This document shows, piece by piece, positions 1 to 6,559 of a stretch of 11,255 nt of DNA. Origin of the DNA: an uncultured Lachnospiraceae bacterium. GTDB taxonomy: Bacteria; Bacillota; Clostridia; Lachnospirales; Lachnospiraceae. Numbering within the stretch: position 1 is the first letter of the stretch; each line of letters begins with the position of its first letter. The stretch spans positions 1 through 11,255 of the forward strand of contig CAJUBR010000082.1 of assembly GCA_910584695.1 (NCBI GenBank). The letters are read 5' to 3'. The position numbers and the translations under genes were made by a program. The notes under the pieces were generated by a model. The model was not told where the DNA came from, ran no database searches, and saw nothing but the letters and a program-made list of their open reading frames with translations.

Positions 1-248
1 CCACGTATTCCTGTGAAGTGGAAGTGCCGGCAGAGGAAGCTGCACCAACCTATGTGATCCAAGCGGTTGGTTATTATAAAAATGCCAGTGTCTGGACCAA
101 TATTATTACATTTGTGTCAAAACATAAAACGGTGTCTATCGCAGCGTTAGTAGCAGTTCTTCTAATGACCCTGGCAATTGTATTTCTTATTATAAGTAAA
201 AAGAGGGAAAAGGTGGTGGATATGAAAGGAGGAACCGATGGTGAATGA
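1..248 (+). CDS. C-terminal part of a membrane-anchored protein of the conjugative element (5' end outside window)
   Basis: The reading frame is open to the left edge (first full codon at 3), so only the last 81 residues are seen. They show an extracytoplasmic-looking stretch rich in Glu, Ala and Pro, a Tyr/Asn/Thr-rich stretch, one clear membrane segment (visible residues about 44-64) and a basic tail beginning SKKREK. This is the layout of a single-pass surface protein with a small cytoplasmic tail. Clostridial conjugative elements often carry large surface proteins of this kind, but the family cannot be named from the tail. A GTG at 18 could be taken as a start, but it lies in an open frame without a good ribosome binding site, so truncation is the better reading. 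The stop overlaps the next start by 4 bases, indicating one operon. Confidence 0.75.
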   Translation, partial: TYSCEVEVPAEEAAPTYVIQAVGYYKNASVWTNIITFVSKHKTVSIAALVAVLLMTLAIVFLIISKKREKVVDMKGGTDGE

Positions 249-727
249 ATAGAATAAAAACCTATCTGGAAAGAAAAAGGATAGAAAAAAAGAAGAAAAG
301 ACAACGCCTGCAGGTAGAAAGTGAGTGGCAGGGCTACGAAGCAGAAAAGCTGATAAAGGATTTTCATAAAGCACTGGTACATAATTTTACCTTAACAGAA
401 TGGAGAGAATTATTAGAATCTACCCTGTTTACGCTGACACCATACTATGATAGTATATGTGATATACAGAGACATAATATTAGAAGACAGAGCACAATGT
501 CAACTTCCATGCTGTCCGCAAGACAAATATTGACTTTTAATGCTGCACTTTGTAACCTTACAGCCGGAAAAGCATGGGAAAGTATTCATGAATTGATGGA
601 TTTTATGAAAGACTTTGGGGCATATCAGGATAAACTGTTATCAGAAATAGAAACGGTTTTAATTTATTGTCTTTGCCAGCAGATTGTTTCTATAATTCGT
701 ATGGAGGAAAATAAGGTTATCAGATGA
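245..727 (+). CDS. Hypothetical protein, basic N-terminus, 160 aa
   Basis: I do not recognise this protein. It begins with a strongly basic, probably helical segment (residues 1-25, runs of Lys and Arg) and continues as a mostly alpha-helical soluble protein with no membrane segment or signal peptide. The Lys/Arg-rich start could contact membrane lipids or nucleic acid. The start ATG overlaps the previous stop (ATGA); the nearest strong Shine-Dalgarno (AAGGAGG, 226-232) is 12 bases upstream, so translation is probably coupled to the preceding gene. Its own stop overlaps the next start in the same way. The base composition is more AT-rich than the VirB4 region downstream. It is likely an accessory protein of the element. 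Confidence 0.7.
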   Translation: MNRIKTYLERKRIEKKKKRQRLQVESEWQGYEAEKLIKDFHKALVHNFTLTEWRELLESTLFTLTPYYDSICDIQRHNIRRQSTMSTSMLSARQILTFNAALCNLTAGKAWESIHELMDFMKDFGAYQDKLLSEIETVLIYCLCQQIVSIIRMEENKVIR

Positions 728-1152
728 GGACATATGTTACAGATTTTATTCCATGGGGAAAAACATATTGTTTTAGCATGGATAAGTATGATTGTTATTA
801 CCGTAATAAAGGAATATGCAGTTTGAGAAATTATAAGATTCCAAATGAATATATAAAAGGAATTGCATATAATAATAAATTATTTTGTCCTAATTTAGCC
901 ACGAGCCTTTTGCAGAATGGATTCTTTCAAGCTGCAGATGATGTTACAATACATAAGAAGGAATGTGGTCATTATGAAATTAGCCAGGGACAACACAGGA
1001 TTTGTGTATGTGCTAAATTGCAAATTCCTATGAAGGTTTTATATCAAGAAGATAATGACAAATGCAGAATCTGTAATATATGTGAAGGTAATTTGAAAAA
1101 GAAGATTTCTTATAAGCTATTGAGAGAACATGATTTTCTCTTGTGTTTGTAA
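724..1152 (+). CDS. Cys-rich small protein with a ParB-like GQHR motif, 142 aa
   Basis: The protein holds 11 cysteines in 142 residues, including a CxxCxxC cluster at residues 114-120, which suggests metal binding. Residues 84-105 read Tyr-Glu-Ile-Ser-Gln-Gly-Gln-His-Arg followed by a helix and Ile-Pro-Met-Lys-Val. This closely resembles the 'y.i..G.HR..A...l.i..pv' core of ParB/sulfiredoxin-fold domains. That similarity is read by eye only; a full ParB domain, if present, is minimal. There is no membrane segment. The start is translationally coupled to the preceding gene (ATGA), with a weak AAGG 7 bases upstream. A hairpin and T-tract follow directly after the stop. The role is unknown; a metal-dependent nucleotide- or DNA-associated function is one possibility. 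Confidence 0.65.
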   Translation: MRTYVTDFIPWGKTYCFSMDKYDCYYRNKGICSLRNYKIPNEYIKGIAYNNKLFCPNLATSLLQNGFFQAADDVTIHKKECGHYEISQGQHRICVCAKLQIPMKVLYQEDNDKCRICNICEGNLKKKISYKLLREHDFLLCL

Positions 1153-1157
1153 GCCTA

Positions 1158-1182
1158 GGACGTTCAATAGAGCGTCCTTTTT
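1158..1182 (+). terminator. Terminator-like hairpin, repeat copy 1
   Basis: An 8-base-pair stem (GGACGTTC 1158-1165 with GAGCGTCC 1170-1177, one T-G wobble) closes a tetraloop AATA and is followed by five T. It starts 5 bases after the preceding stop. GAATGGAGGAATT follows at once and supplies a ribosome binding site. The same hairpin plus Shine-Dalgarno arrangement recurs at 1822 and 2317. Confidence 0.75.
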
Positions 1183-1196
1183 GAATGGAGGAATTT

Positions 1197-1268
1197 GTGA
1201 ATAATATAAGATTATATTTGTCATTATTGAAAACGGTAAATAATTGTGATACAATGGAGGTGAAATAA
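1197..1268 (+). CDS. Possible 23-aa leader peptide
   Basis: A GTG-started frame of 23 codons ends one base before the ATG at 1270. It has a good Shine-Dalgarno (GGAGG 1187-1191, spacing 5) inside the conserved context that also precedes the SSB gene. Translation would run over the ribosome binding site of the next gene (1256-1260), so it could couple or modulate that gene's expression. Its position directly behind a terminator-like hairpin fits a leader peptide. The frame is short and could be chance; there is no protein-family support. Confidence 0.35.
   Translation: MNNIRLYLSLLKTVNNCDTMEVK
1227..1255 (+). promoter_or_regulatory. Sigma-A type promoter inside the leader
   Basis: The -35 TTGAAA (1227-1232), a 17-base spacer and an extended -10 (TGA then TACAAT, 1250-1255) make a strong vegetative promoter. 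Transcription would begin near 1262, which is downstream of the Shine-Dalgarno at 1256-1260. Transcripts from this promoter would therefore lack the ribosome binding site of the ATG at 1270. Confidence 0.6.
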
Positions 1269-1269
1269 A

Positions 1270-1803
1270 ATGTACGATTTTTTACTACAGGAGGAATGGT
1301 GGATGCAAGAGATTATAGGAGCTGCTTTGGCTGCCGGGGCAACACTGATTGCCGCAGTCCTTATGTACTCAAGTCGAATTAATAAACTTGTTGATCAGTT
1401 GGAACAGGTAAAGGGTATGTTAGACAAAGAGTCTCAGAAGCGTTTTGATGAACATGGGAGATTGTCAGGTGAACACAAGGAGCTTTCGGGTGAACATAGG
1501 GAGCTGAAGGATGAGATACATAGGGTGATTGTTTATCAGGAATCGGAAAAAACAGCCAGAGAGACAGCAGCAAAGAAGCTTCCGGATGAATCTGGTCTTG
1601 TTAAGATGGTAAATGCCGTGTTTACAAACAATAAAAAGCTTCTGCAGAAAAATATGAAGCTGAATGCAAGGCTGGAAATACTGCAGAAGGAAAATGCACA
1701 ATTGAAGGAACAGGTAAGGGCTTTTCAAAATGACAGAGAAGATTCATTGGAAATAAATGATATGGACTTATTTGATGAATTGGATGATGACATGGAACTG
1801 TAA
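1270..1803 (+). CDS. Membrane-anchored coiled-coil protein with acidic tail, 177 aa (or 166 aa)
   Basis: Residues 15-33 form one hydrophobic membrane segment. After it come long heptad-like helices (about 36-100 and 122-152, rich in Leu, Glu, Lys, Gln) and an Asp/Glu-rich end. A heptad is duplicated at residues 64-77 (LSGEHKE then LSGEHRE). The protein is expected to sit in the membrane with a cytoplasmic coiled coil, possibly as an oligomeric scaffold. Two starts are credible: ATG 1270 with GGAGG 9 bases upstream, and in-frame ATG 1303 (residue 12) with GGAGG at 1290-1294, 8 bases upstream. The internal promoter favours the second, read-through transcription the first. It lies between the Cys-rich gene and the SSB gene; I do not recognise the family. 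Confidence 0.75.
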   Translation: MYDFLLQEEWWMQEIIGAALAAGATLIAAVLMYSSRINKLVDQLEQVKGMLDKESQKRFDEHGRLSGEHKELSGEHRELKDEIHRVIVYQESEKTARETAAKKLPDESGLVKMVNAVFTNNKKLLQKNMKLNARLEILQKENAQLKEQVRAFQNDREDSLEINDMDLFDELDDDMEL

Positions 1804-1821
1804 ATAGAATATTAGGATATG

Positions 1822-1846
1822 GGACGTTCTTTAGGACGTCCTTTTT
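1822..1846 (+). terminator. Terminator-like hairpin, repeat copy 2
   Basis: The stem GGACGTTC (1822-1829) pairs with GGACGTCC (1834-1841, one T-G wobble) around the tetraloop TTTA, followed by five T. GAATGGAGGAATT follows, identical to copy 1, and carries the ribosome binding site of the SSB gene. The hairpin lies between two genes read in the same direction. Confidence 0.8.
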
Positions 1847-1862
1847 GAATGGAGGAATTATT

Positions 1863-2282
1863 ATGAATAAAGTAATTTTAATGGGTCGTCTGACAAGAGA
1901 TCCGGTAGTAAGATACAGTCAGGGACAGGAAGCTATGGCAATTGCCAGATATACATTAGCAGTAGATAGACGATTTGCAAAAGACAGTCAGCAGACAGCA
2001 GATTTTATTGCCTGTGTTTGTTTTGGTAAGAGTGCTGAATTTGCTGAAAAGTGGTTAAAACAGGGTATTAAGATCTGCATTACCGGCAGAATCCAGACTG
2101 GCAATTATACAAATAAGGATGGTAATAAAGTATATACAACAGAAGTTGTGGTAGAAGATCAGGAGTTTGCTGAGAGCAAAAAGTCTCAGGGAGACGGTGG
2201 CGGACCAGTATCGGGAAATGCAGATGCAGATGGGTTTATGAGTATTCCAGAGGGGATTGAAGACGAACTGCCATTTAAGTAA
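1863..2282 (+). CDS. ssb: Single-stranded DNA-binding protein
   Basis: The 139-aa product begins MNKVILMGRLTRDPVVRYSQ, the typical start of bacterial SSB. The OB-fold covers about residues 1-105 and contains the expected FIACVCFGKSAEFAEKWLKQG and ITGRIQTGNY blocks. A Gly/Asp-rich linker leads to a short acidic tip ending EDELPFK, the usual partner-binding tail although with one extra Lys. SSB coats single-stranded DNA during replication and repair. In a conjugative element it would bind the transferred strand in the recipient or support element replication. I chose ATG 1863 because GGAGG (1851-1855) lies 7 bases upstream; a TTG at 1845 falls inside the T-tract of the preceding hairpin. It stands apart from its neighbours, with hairpins on both sides. 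Confidence 0.95.
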   Translation: MNKVILMGRLTRDPVVRYSQGQEAMAIARYTLAVDRRFAKDSQQTADFIACVCFGKSAEFAEKWLKQGIKICITGRIQTGNYTNKDGNKVYTTEVVVEDQEFAESKKSQGDGGGPVSGNADADGFMSIPEGIEDELPFK

Positions 2283-2316
2283 AAGGGGTAGATAATAGAG
2301 AAAATAAGTAGTAAAA

Positions 2317-2345
2317 GGGCGTTTCTTTTGGGAACGTCCTTTTTT
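2317..2345 (+). terminator. Terminator-like hairpin, repeat copy 3
   Basis: GGGCGTTTC (2317-2325) pairs with GGAACGTCC (2331-2339, two wobble pairs) around a T-rich loop and is followed by six T. The Shine-Dalgarno GGAGG of the next gene begins at 2346, directly after the T-tract. It belongs to the same sequence family as the copies at 1158 and 1822, with changes that mostly keep pairing. Confidence 0.75.
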
Positions 2346-2355
2346 GGAGGAAAAA

Positions 2356-2550
2356 ATGGATAAAAACAAAATGTATAGATTTACTCCGGAAGAACTTGGC
2401 TTAGAAAGGATAGTGGCAGGTGGTCGCATTTATATTGATGTCACGCCGCTTTGGATTGATTCAGATGAATCTCAGAGGATACAAAATATTATTTATGGAG
2501 AACCGCCAAGTCCGGAGGATATTATTATGAAGGAGGCGAATAAGAGATGA
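2356..2550 (+). CDS. Hypothetical protein, 64 aa
   Basis: I do not recognise this small acidic-to-neutral soluble protein. It has no membrane segment and no clear motif apart from a Pro-rich GEPPSPED near residues 48-55. The start is ATG 2356, with GGAGG 2346-2350 five bases upstream; an upstream TTG at 2344 would lie in the T-tract of the hairpin and is unlikely. The stop overlaps the next ATG (ATGA at 2547-2550), and a strong AGGAGG for the next gene lies within its last codons. It is therefore the first gene of the transfer operon and probably a small accessory subunit of the transfer machinery, which is inference from position only. Confidence 0.7.
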   Translation: MDKNKMYRFTPEELGLERIVAGGRIYIDVTPLWIDSDESQRIQNIIYGEPPSPEDIIMKEANKR

Positions 2551-3230
2551 CACTATTTCCTATTATTATTATATTAATCTGCGTAGGTGGATTAATTTTC
2601 TTTTCAATGTCCGGAAAAAGCAGAGCAGGGGAAAAAGACAGTGGGATCAATGTATCTGCCCAGGATTTTATCAATGTAACGGATATTATAGACCATGTTC
2701 TGTATACCAGGGATAACTATTGTATATCTTATATCCGGCTGCAGCCGCCAATGTCTTCCTTATGGTCAAGGAGAGAAAAGAGAATGAAAACAAATACACT
2801 GGTGGCAGAAGTATCCAAGGACCGGCAGCCATGGGTTTTGACAGCAGTATCACGTCCGATGGATATTTCGCAGCTTATCAGCCAGTACCGGCAGCTCCGG
2901 GATGATACGGATAACCCAATTCGGAAAAAACTATTAAAACAGGAAATGAATGAGCTGCAGAAAAAGGTTGGCGGCGGCGAAGCAATTGAAAGGCAGTTTT
3001 ACGTTAAGATATGGATGTTGAATAAGGAAGGAGCAGAGACGGAGCTGTTAGAACGAGCAAGACAAATTGTATCCGCTTATGAATCTGTAGGAATTACCGG
3101 ACAGATTTTAAAAAAACCGGATATTATACGGTTTTGTAATCTGGTACATAATCCGGCATACATCAATGTGGAGGATGCAGGTTCGGATCCAAGTCTGCCG
3201 CTTATAGTGGAAACGGAGGAAATGATATGA
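2547..3230 (+). CDS. VirB4/TraC N-terminal-domain-like membrane protein, 227 aa
   Basis: One membrane segment lies at residues 3-22. The soluble part carries the pattern of the N-terminal domain of VirB4/TraC ATPases: 'FINVTDIIDHVLYTRDNY...YIRLQP' (about 41-68), a block describing piecewise alignment with 'PWVLTAVSRPMDISQLI' and a later 'FYVKIWML' with 'ERARQIVSAYESVGI'. No Walker motifs are present. The next gene encodes an ATPase that starts part-way into the N-domain. Together the two add to 834 residues, close to one full-length VirB4, so this is read as the detached N-terminal part. It would place the ATPase at the inner face of the membrane. The ribosome binding site is AGGAGG 2531-2536, 10 bases upstream. 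The family call rests on reading by eye. Confidence 0.6.
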   Translation: MTLFPIIIILICVGGLIFFSMSGKSRAGEKDSGINVSAQDFINVTDIIDHVLYTRDNYCISYIRLQPPMSSLWSRREKRMKTNTLVAEVSKDRQPWVLTAVSRPMDISQLISQYRQLRDDTDNPIRKKLLKQEMNELQKKVGGGEAIERQFYVKIWMLNKEGAETELLERARQIVSAYESVGITGQILKKPDIIRFCNLVHNPAYINVEDAGSDPSLPLIVETEEMI

Positions 3231-5050
3231 AGACAAAGAAAAAAATAGAGATCAATAATGCATTACTGAATATGATCTCACCTATAGGATTCCGGTTATA
3301 TAAAAATAAACTGACGATTGGAGAAAATACCGGAAAGGTATATGGATTGACAAGATACAGTGAAAATGTTGACTATGGTTGGATGGAATCACTTATGAAT
3401 ATACCGGGAACCATTGCAGAGGTATCTTATGAACCATTGCCGGAAGGGGATTCCATGGATGTAATCAATAATAACATGAAAGTATTAAACCGGAAATTAA
3501 ATGAAACGACAGACCCATTACAGGAGAAGAGACTGCGGGTAGCGATTGACAATTCAGATAAAATGTTAGATGACCTGTGCCGGAAAGAGGAAAGCGTGGG
3601 AGCGGTAACCACAACCATAATGACGGTTGCCAGAGAAGAATATATTGAAAAAGCAGATTCCCGGGTTAAAGGGGAATGCAAAAAAGGCAAGCATCGGTTC
3701 CGCTTATTAGCCGATATGCAAAAGGATGGATATCAGCATATGTCTCCAAGCTACATAAAGAATAAGAGGATTGGTGAAATGTTAGACCGGCCGGCTCCAC
3801 TGCGTTCTATTCTGGGGGGATTCCCATTTGCATCTTCCGGATTTAATGACGGTTCCGGATATTTATTTGGGAATCTGACGGATAGCAGTAATTCCGTAAG
3901 CTCCAACATGATTCTGGATATCTGGAAGAGGGGACAGGATCGGAATAATTCCCATATGGTCATTATGGGAAAGCCGGGCGTGGGAAAGTCTACTAAGCTA
4001 AAGGATGTAATATTAATGGAATCCGCTATGGGTACCCGCCTTTTAATCATAGATCCGGAACGGGAATATAAGACATTGTGTAAAAAATTGGGCGGTACAT
4101 GGATTAATGCCGGTGGAGGGACCGGAAAAATTAATCCGTTACAGATCAGGGTGTTACCGACGGATCCGGATGAGAACGGGGAAGAAGATGGGCTTCCGGA
4201 TCTGGCTGCGTACCTCATGCATTTAAAAGCATGGTTTCAGATGGCATGTCCGGAGATCACAACATCACAGCTGAATGAGTTGGAAAGTATATTATTAAAG
4301 ACTTATAACCGCTTTGGTATGGACTGGCATTCTGATTATACAAATTTTAAAAATACAGATTATCCGATTATGTCAGATGTATATGAGGATATTGAAAAGG
4401 AATTAAAATCAGTTTTGCCGAAGGAGGTACAAAAAGAAAGGGATTTACTCGCTTTAAAGGGTTTCGTCAACAATATGGTAACTGGTTCTACGCAGTTTCT
4501 ATGGAATGGTCACACGACCATTGATTTAGATTCAAAATTCATTGTGGTAGATACACATGATCTGCAGAACAATGCTCCGGATTATATCAAGGGTGCACAG
4601 TATTATAATATATTAACCTGGATGTGGATTGAGGCTTCTAAAGACCGGAAAGAAAAAACGATGATCGTGGCAGATGAAGCGTATCTGATGATTGACCGTA
4701 AGATACCGCAGTCCCTTGTATTTCTTCGAAACGGTTTAAAACGTGGAAGGAAATATGAGATATCCTTTGCATTAGTATCCCATTCTGTCGTAGACTTTCT
4801 GGATGAATCCGTTAAGATGTATGGACAGGCGATTCTGGATGCAGCATCAATTAAAATACTGATGGGATGTGACGGACAGAATTTAAAGGATACGGTAGAC
4901 CAATATAATTTAACGGAAGCAGAGGAAGCAGCACTGGAATTACAGCAAAAAGGACTGGCACTTATGATCATTGGGCGTATGCACATGAAAGTAATGTTTG
5001 AGATAGCAGAATATAAATGGGATTATTTTGGTTCTGCAGGAGGCAGGTAA
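3227..5050 (+). CDS. VirB4-like conjugation ATPase
   Basis: VirB4 proteins power assembly of, and transport through, type IV secretion channels at the cytoplasmic membrane. Walker A is GKPGVGKST at residues 248-256. Walker B is TMIVADEAYLM at about 478-488, with Asp483 and Glu484. Between them is the typical 'LLIIDPEREYKTL...GGTWINAG...INPLQI' block (about 272-307), and after them 'LRNGLKRGRKYEISFALVSHS' (about 500-520). Residues 1-200 look like the second part of a VirB4 N-domain. At 607 aa it is shorter than usual full-length VirB4 (about 800). Start ATG 3227 overlaps the previous stop and has GGAGGA 6 bases upstream. It forms a tight operon with its neighbours. Confidence 0.9.
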   Translation: MKTKKKIEINNALLNMISPIGFRLYKNKLTIGENTGKVYGLTRYSENVDYGWMESLMNIPGTIAEVSYEPLPEGDSMDVINNNMKVLNRKLNETTDPLQEKRLRVAIDNSDKMLDDLCRKEESVGAVTTTIMTVAREEYIEKADSRVKGECKKGKHRFRLLADMQKDGYQHMSPSYIKNKRIGEMLDRPAPLRSILGGFPFASSGFNDGSGYLFGNLTDSSNSVSSNMILDIWKRGQDRNNSHMVIMGKPGVGKSTKLKDVILMESAMGTRLLIIDPEREYKTLCKKLGGTWINAGGGTGKINPLQIRVLPTDPDENGEEDGLPDLAAYLMHLKAWFQMACPEITTSQLNELESILLKTYNRFGMDWHSDYTNFKNTDYPIMSDVYEDIEKELKSVLPKEVQKERDLLALKGFVNNMVTGSTQFLWNGHTTIDLDSKFIVVDTHDLQNNAPDYIKGAQYYNILTWMWIEASKDRKEKTMIVADEAYLMIDRKIPQSLVFLRNGLKRGRKYEISFALVSHSVVDFLDESVKMYGQAILDAASIKILMGCDGQNLKDTVDQYNLTEAEEAALELQQKGLALMIIGRMHMKVMFEIAEYKWDYFGSAGGR

Positions 5051-6336
5051 TGAGCCGGGTACTTGCATGGGTATTAGGAGGATTTTTCATATTTCTTCTT
5101 TTACTCAGTGCGATTTTAGGAGGTTCATACACAGAAAGTGAAACAAATGGATACTACTGGGGAACAAAAGAGTGGATGTGGCCGGTTCCGGACTGCAGAA
5201 CCATATCTTCCCCATTTGGAAAACGTACTTCTCCTACGGCGGGAGCATCCACATACCATAAGGGAATTGATATTGCCTGTCAGGAAGGGACTGATGTGGT
5301 AGCATCAAAAGGAGGCACGGTTATTGTTGCAGAATCTTCCCAGTCAGAGGGAAACTGGGTTGCCATAAAGCACAATGACCACTATACATCATATTACATG
5401 CACAATAGTAAATTACTGGTTCATGCCGGGGAAACAGTGGTAAAAGGGCAGCCGGTAGCACTTTCCGGCAACACCGGAATATCCTCCGGTCCACACAGCC
5501 ATTTTGCGATATTGAAGGATGGAAAATATGTTAATCCGTTAAATTATGTGGATCCAAAAGAGGAAATCACATATGCGGCAACAGCGACCTCCGGAATGCG
5601 AAGTGAAATGGTTGCTTATGCAAAAAAATATATTGGAAATAAATATGTATATGGCGGCACCAATTTAACAAATGGTGCAGACTGTTCTGGATTTACAATG
5701 AAGATATATGAACATTTTGATATTACCATACCAAGAGTTGCAGCAGATCAGTATAAGGCATCTAAAAAGATAAGCAGGAAGGAGCTGTTACCGGGTGACC
5801 TGCTTTTTTATGCAGACAGTTCCGGTACAATCAGTCATGTAACGATGTACATAGGGAATAATAAAGTGATTCATGCCAGTAATTCTAAACCGTATCCGGA
5901 AGGAGGGATAAAGGTTTCTGATATTGGATACCGAAAACCATGCGGATATGGTCGTTTTATCACAGCAAATTACAGCGAAGAAGATTTGAAATATATGTCA
6001 GCCTGTATTGCTGCAGAAGCATTATCTACAAGTAAAGAAGGACAGATAGCCGTGGGATACTGTATTATGAATCGTGTAAATGCAAAAGGATTTGGAAGCA
6101 GCGTAAAGCAGGTAGTAACTGCACCAAACCAGTTCAACAGCCCATGGGCTAGTTATTTAAACAAACCGCCTTCCTGGGCACAGAAATCCGCAAGGGCAGT
6201 ACTGGAAGGAACGGCAAAGAATCCAATCGGAACCAGATGCTACTTTATATCCTCAGGCTATGCAAAGAAGCTGGGCATTGAAAAGAAAGGGGTTAATGTA
6301 GGGGATAATGTGTTTTATGAAAAATGTGAGTGGTAA
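5050..6336 (+). CDS. Three-domain peptidoglycan hydrolase (M23, NlpC/P60, SleB/CwlJ) of the transfer system
   Basis: Residues 5-25 form an N-terminal membrane anchor, so the rest acts outside the membrane on the wall. Domain 1 (about 45-168) is an M23/LytM zinc endopeptidase with HKGID (His70, Asp74) and GPHSH (His149, His151). Domain 2 (about 183-303) is an NlpC/P60 cysteine peptidase with DCSG (Cys212), SHVTMYIG (His263) and His275. Domain 3 (about 308-428) resembles the SleB/CwlJ-type hydrolase family, with AAEALS (Glu323), GQIAVGYCIMNRV and a closing VGDNVFYE. Conjugative elements use such proteins to open the wall for the channel. Start ATG 5050 shares a base with the VirB4 stop (TAATG) and has GGAGG 5039-5043; an upstream TTG at 5017 is unlikely. 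All expected catalytic residues of domains 1 and 2 are present. Confidence 0.9.
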   Translation: MSRVLAWVLGGFFIFLLLLSAILGGSYTESETNGYYWGTKEWMWPVPDCRTISSPFGKRTSPTAGASTYHKGIDIACQEGTDVVASKGGTVIVAESSQSEGNWVAIKHNDHYTSYYMHNSKLLVHAGETVVKGQPVALSGNTGISSGPHSHFAILKDGKYVNPLNYVDPKEEITYAATATSGMRSEMVAYAKKYIGNKYVYGGTNLTNGADCSGFTMKIYEHFDITIPRVAADQYKASKKISRKELLPGDLLFYADSSGTISHVTMYIGNNKVIHASNSKPYPEGGIKVSDIGYRKPCGYGRFITANYSEEDLKYMSACIAAEALSTSKEGQIAVGYCIMNRVNAKGFGSSVKQVVTAPNQFNSPWASYLNKPPSWAQKSARAVLEGTAKNPIGTRCYFISSGYAKKLGIEKKGVNVGDNVFYEKCEW

Positions 6337-6344
6337 GATAAATG

Positions 6345-6373
6345 TGGTAATTTTATTATAAATTTGTTAAAAT
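6345..6373 (+). promoter_or_regulatory. Candidate promoter of the small toxin gene
   Basis: An extended -10 (TG, T, TAAAAT at 6365-6373) is preceded at 17 bases by a poor -35 (TGGTAA 6345-6350). It would start an RNA near 6380 that includes the ribosome-binding-site hairpin at 6408-6434. The -35 match is weak, so the call is tentative. Confidence 0.35.
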
Positions 6374-6407
6374 ATGGAATGAGAGTAATCGTGTACAAGG
6401 TGGACAG

Positions 6408-6434
6408 CCTCCCAAACTTACAAAAGATGGGAGG
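6408..6434 (+). promoter_or_regulatory. Hairpin masking the toxin ribosome binding site
   Basis: CCTCCCA (6408-6414) is an exact complement of TGGGAGG (6428-6434), with a 13-base loop. The 3' arm contains the Shine-Dalgarno GGGAGG of the small ORF starting at 6443. In the RNA this stem would hide the ribosome binding site, as known for type I toxin mRNAs that need processing or refolding before translation. Confidence 0.7.
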
Positions 6435-6442
6435 TGGTGTGA

Positions 6443-6559
6443 ATGACAGCATTTGAAATCATATCAATAGTAATATCAATACTTTCGTTACTGATTGCAT
6501 TTGGAATGTTAATCATAGCACTGCTTGCCTACATAGATAGGAAAAACAAGCGGAAATAA
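6443..6559 (+). CDS. Small holin-like membrane peptide, probable type I toxin, 38 aa
   Basis: The peptide starts MTAFEIISIVISILSLLIAF, has a single membrane segment of about 22 residues (positions 7-30) and ends in a charged tail (DRKNKRK). This pattern, MT.fE..s followed by one helix and a Lys-rich end, matches the Firmicute putative holin-like toxins related to TxpA of Bacillus subtilis. These peptides insert in the membrane and stop growth when not silenced by an antisense RNA. Support comes from the masked Shine-Dalgarno (spacing 8) and from a promoter on the opposite strand just downstream. It lies between the hydrolase and the winged-helix gene and would act as a stabilising module of the element. 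Toxicity itself is inferred. Confidence 0.8.
   Translation: MTAFEIISIVISILSLLIAFGMLIIALLAYIDRKNKRK

Noticed and set aside
2720..2905. 61-codon plus-strand frame inside the VirB4 N-domain gene
   Set aside because: It lies wholly within a well-supported gene in another frame and has no family resemblance.
3215..3230. Frameshift in a single virB4 gene
   Set aside because: The joint has an ATGA overlap and a GGAGGA at the right distance, and the N-terminal protein carries its own membrane anchor, so two genes are more likely; a comparison with homologues would settle it.
3751..4218. 155-codon minus-strand frame opposite the VirB4 Walker A region
   Set aside because: It is the antisense shadow of a strongly conserved ATPase region; the protein is Ser/Pro-rich without motifs.
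6337..6442. Origin of transfer
   Set aside because: Inverted repeats here are explained by the toxin ribosome-binding-site hairpin; no relaxase gene is adjacent.
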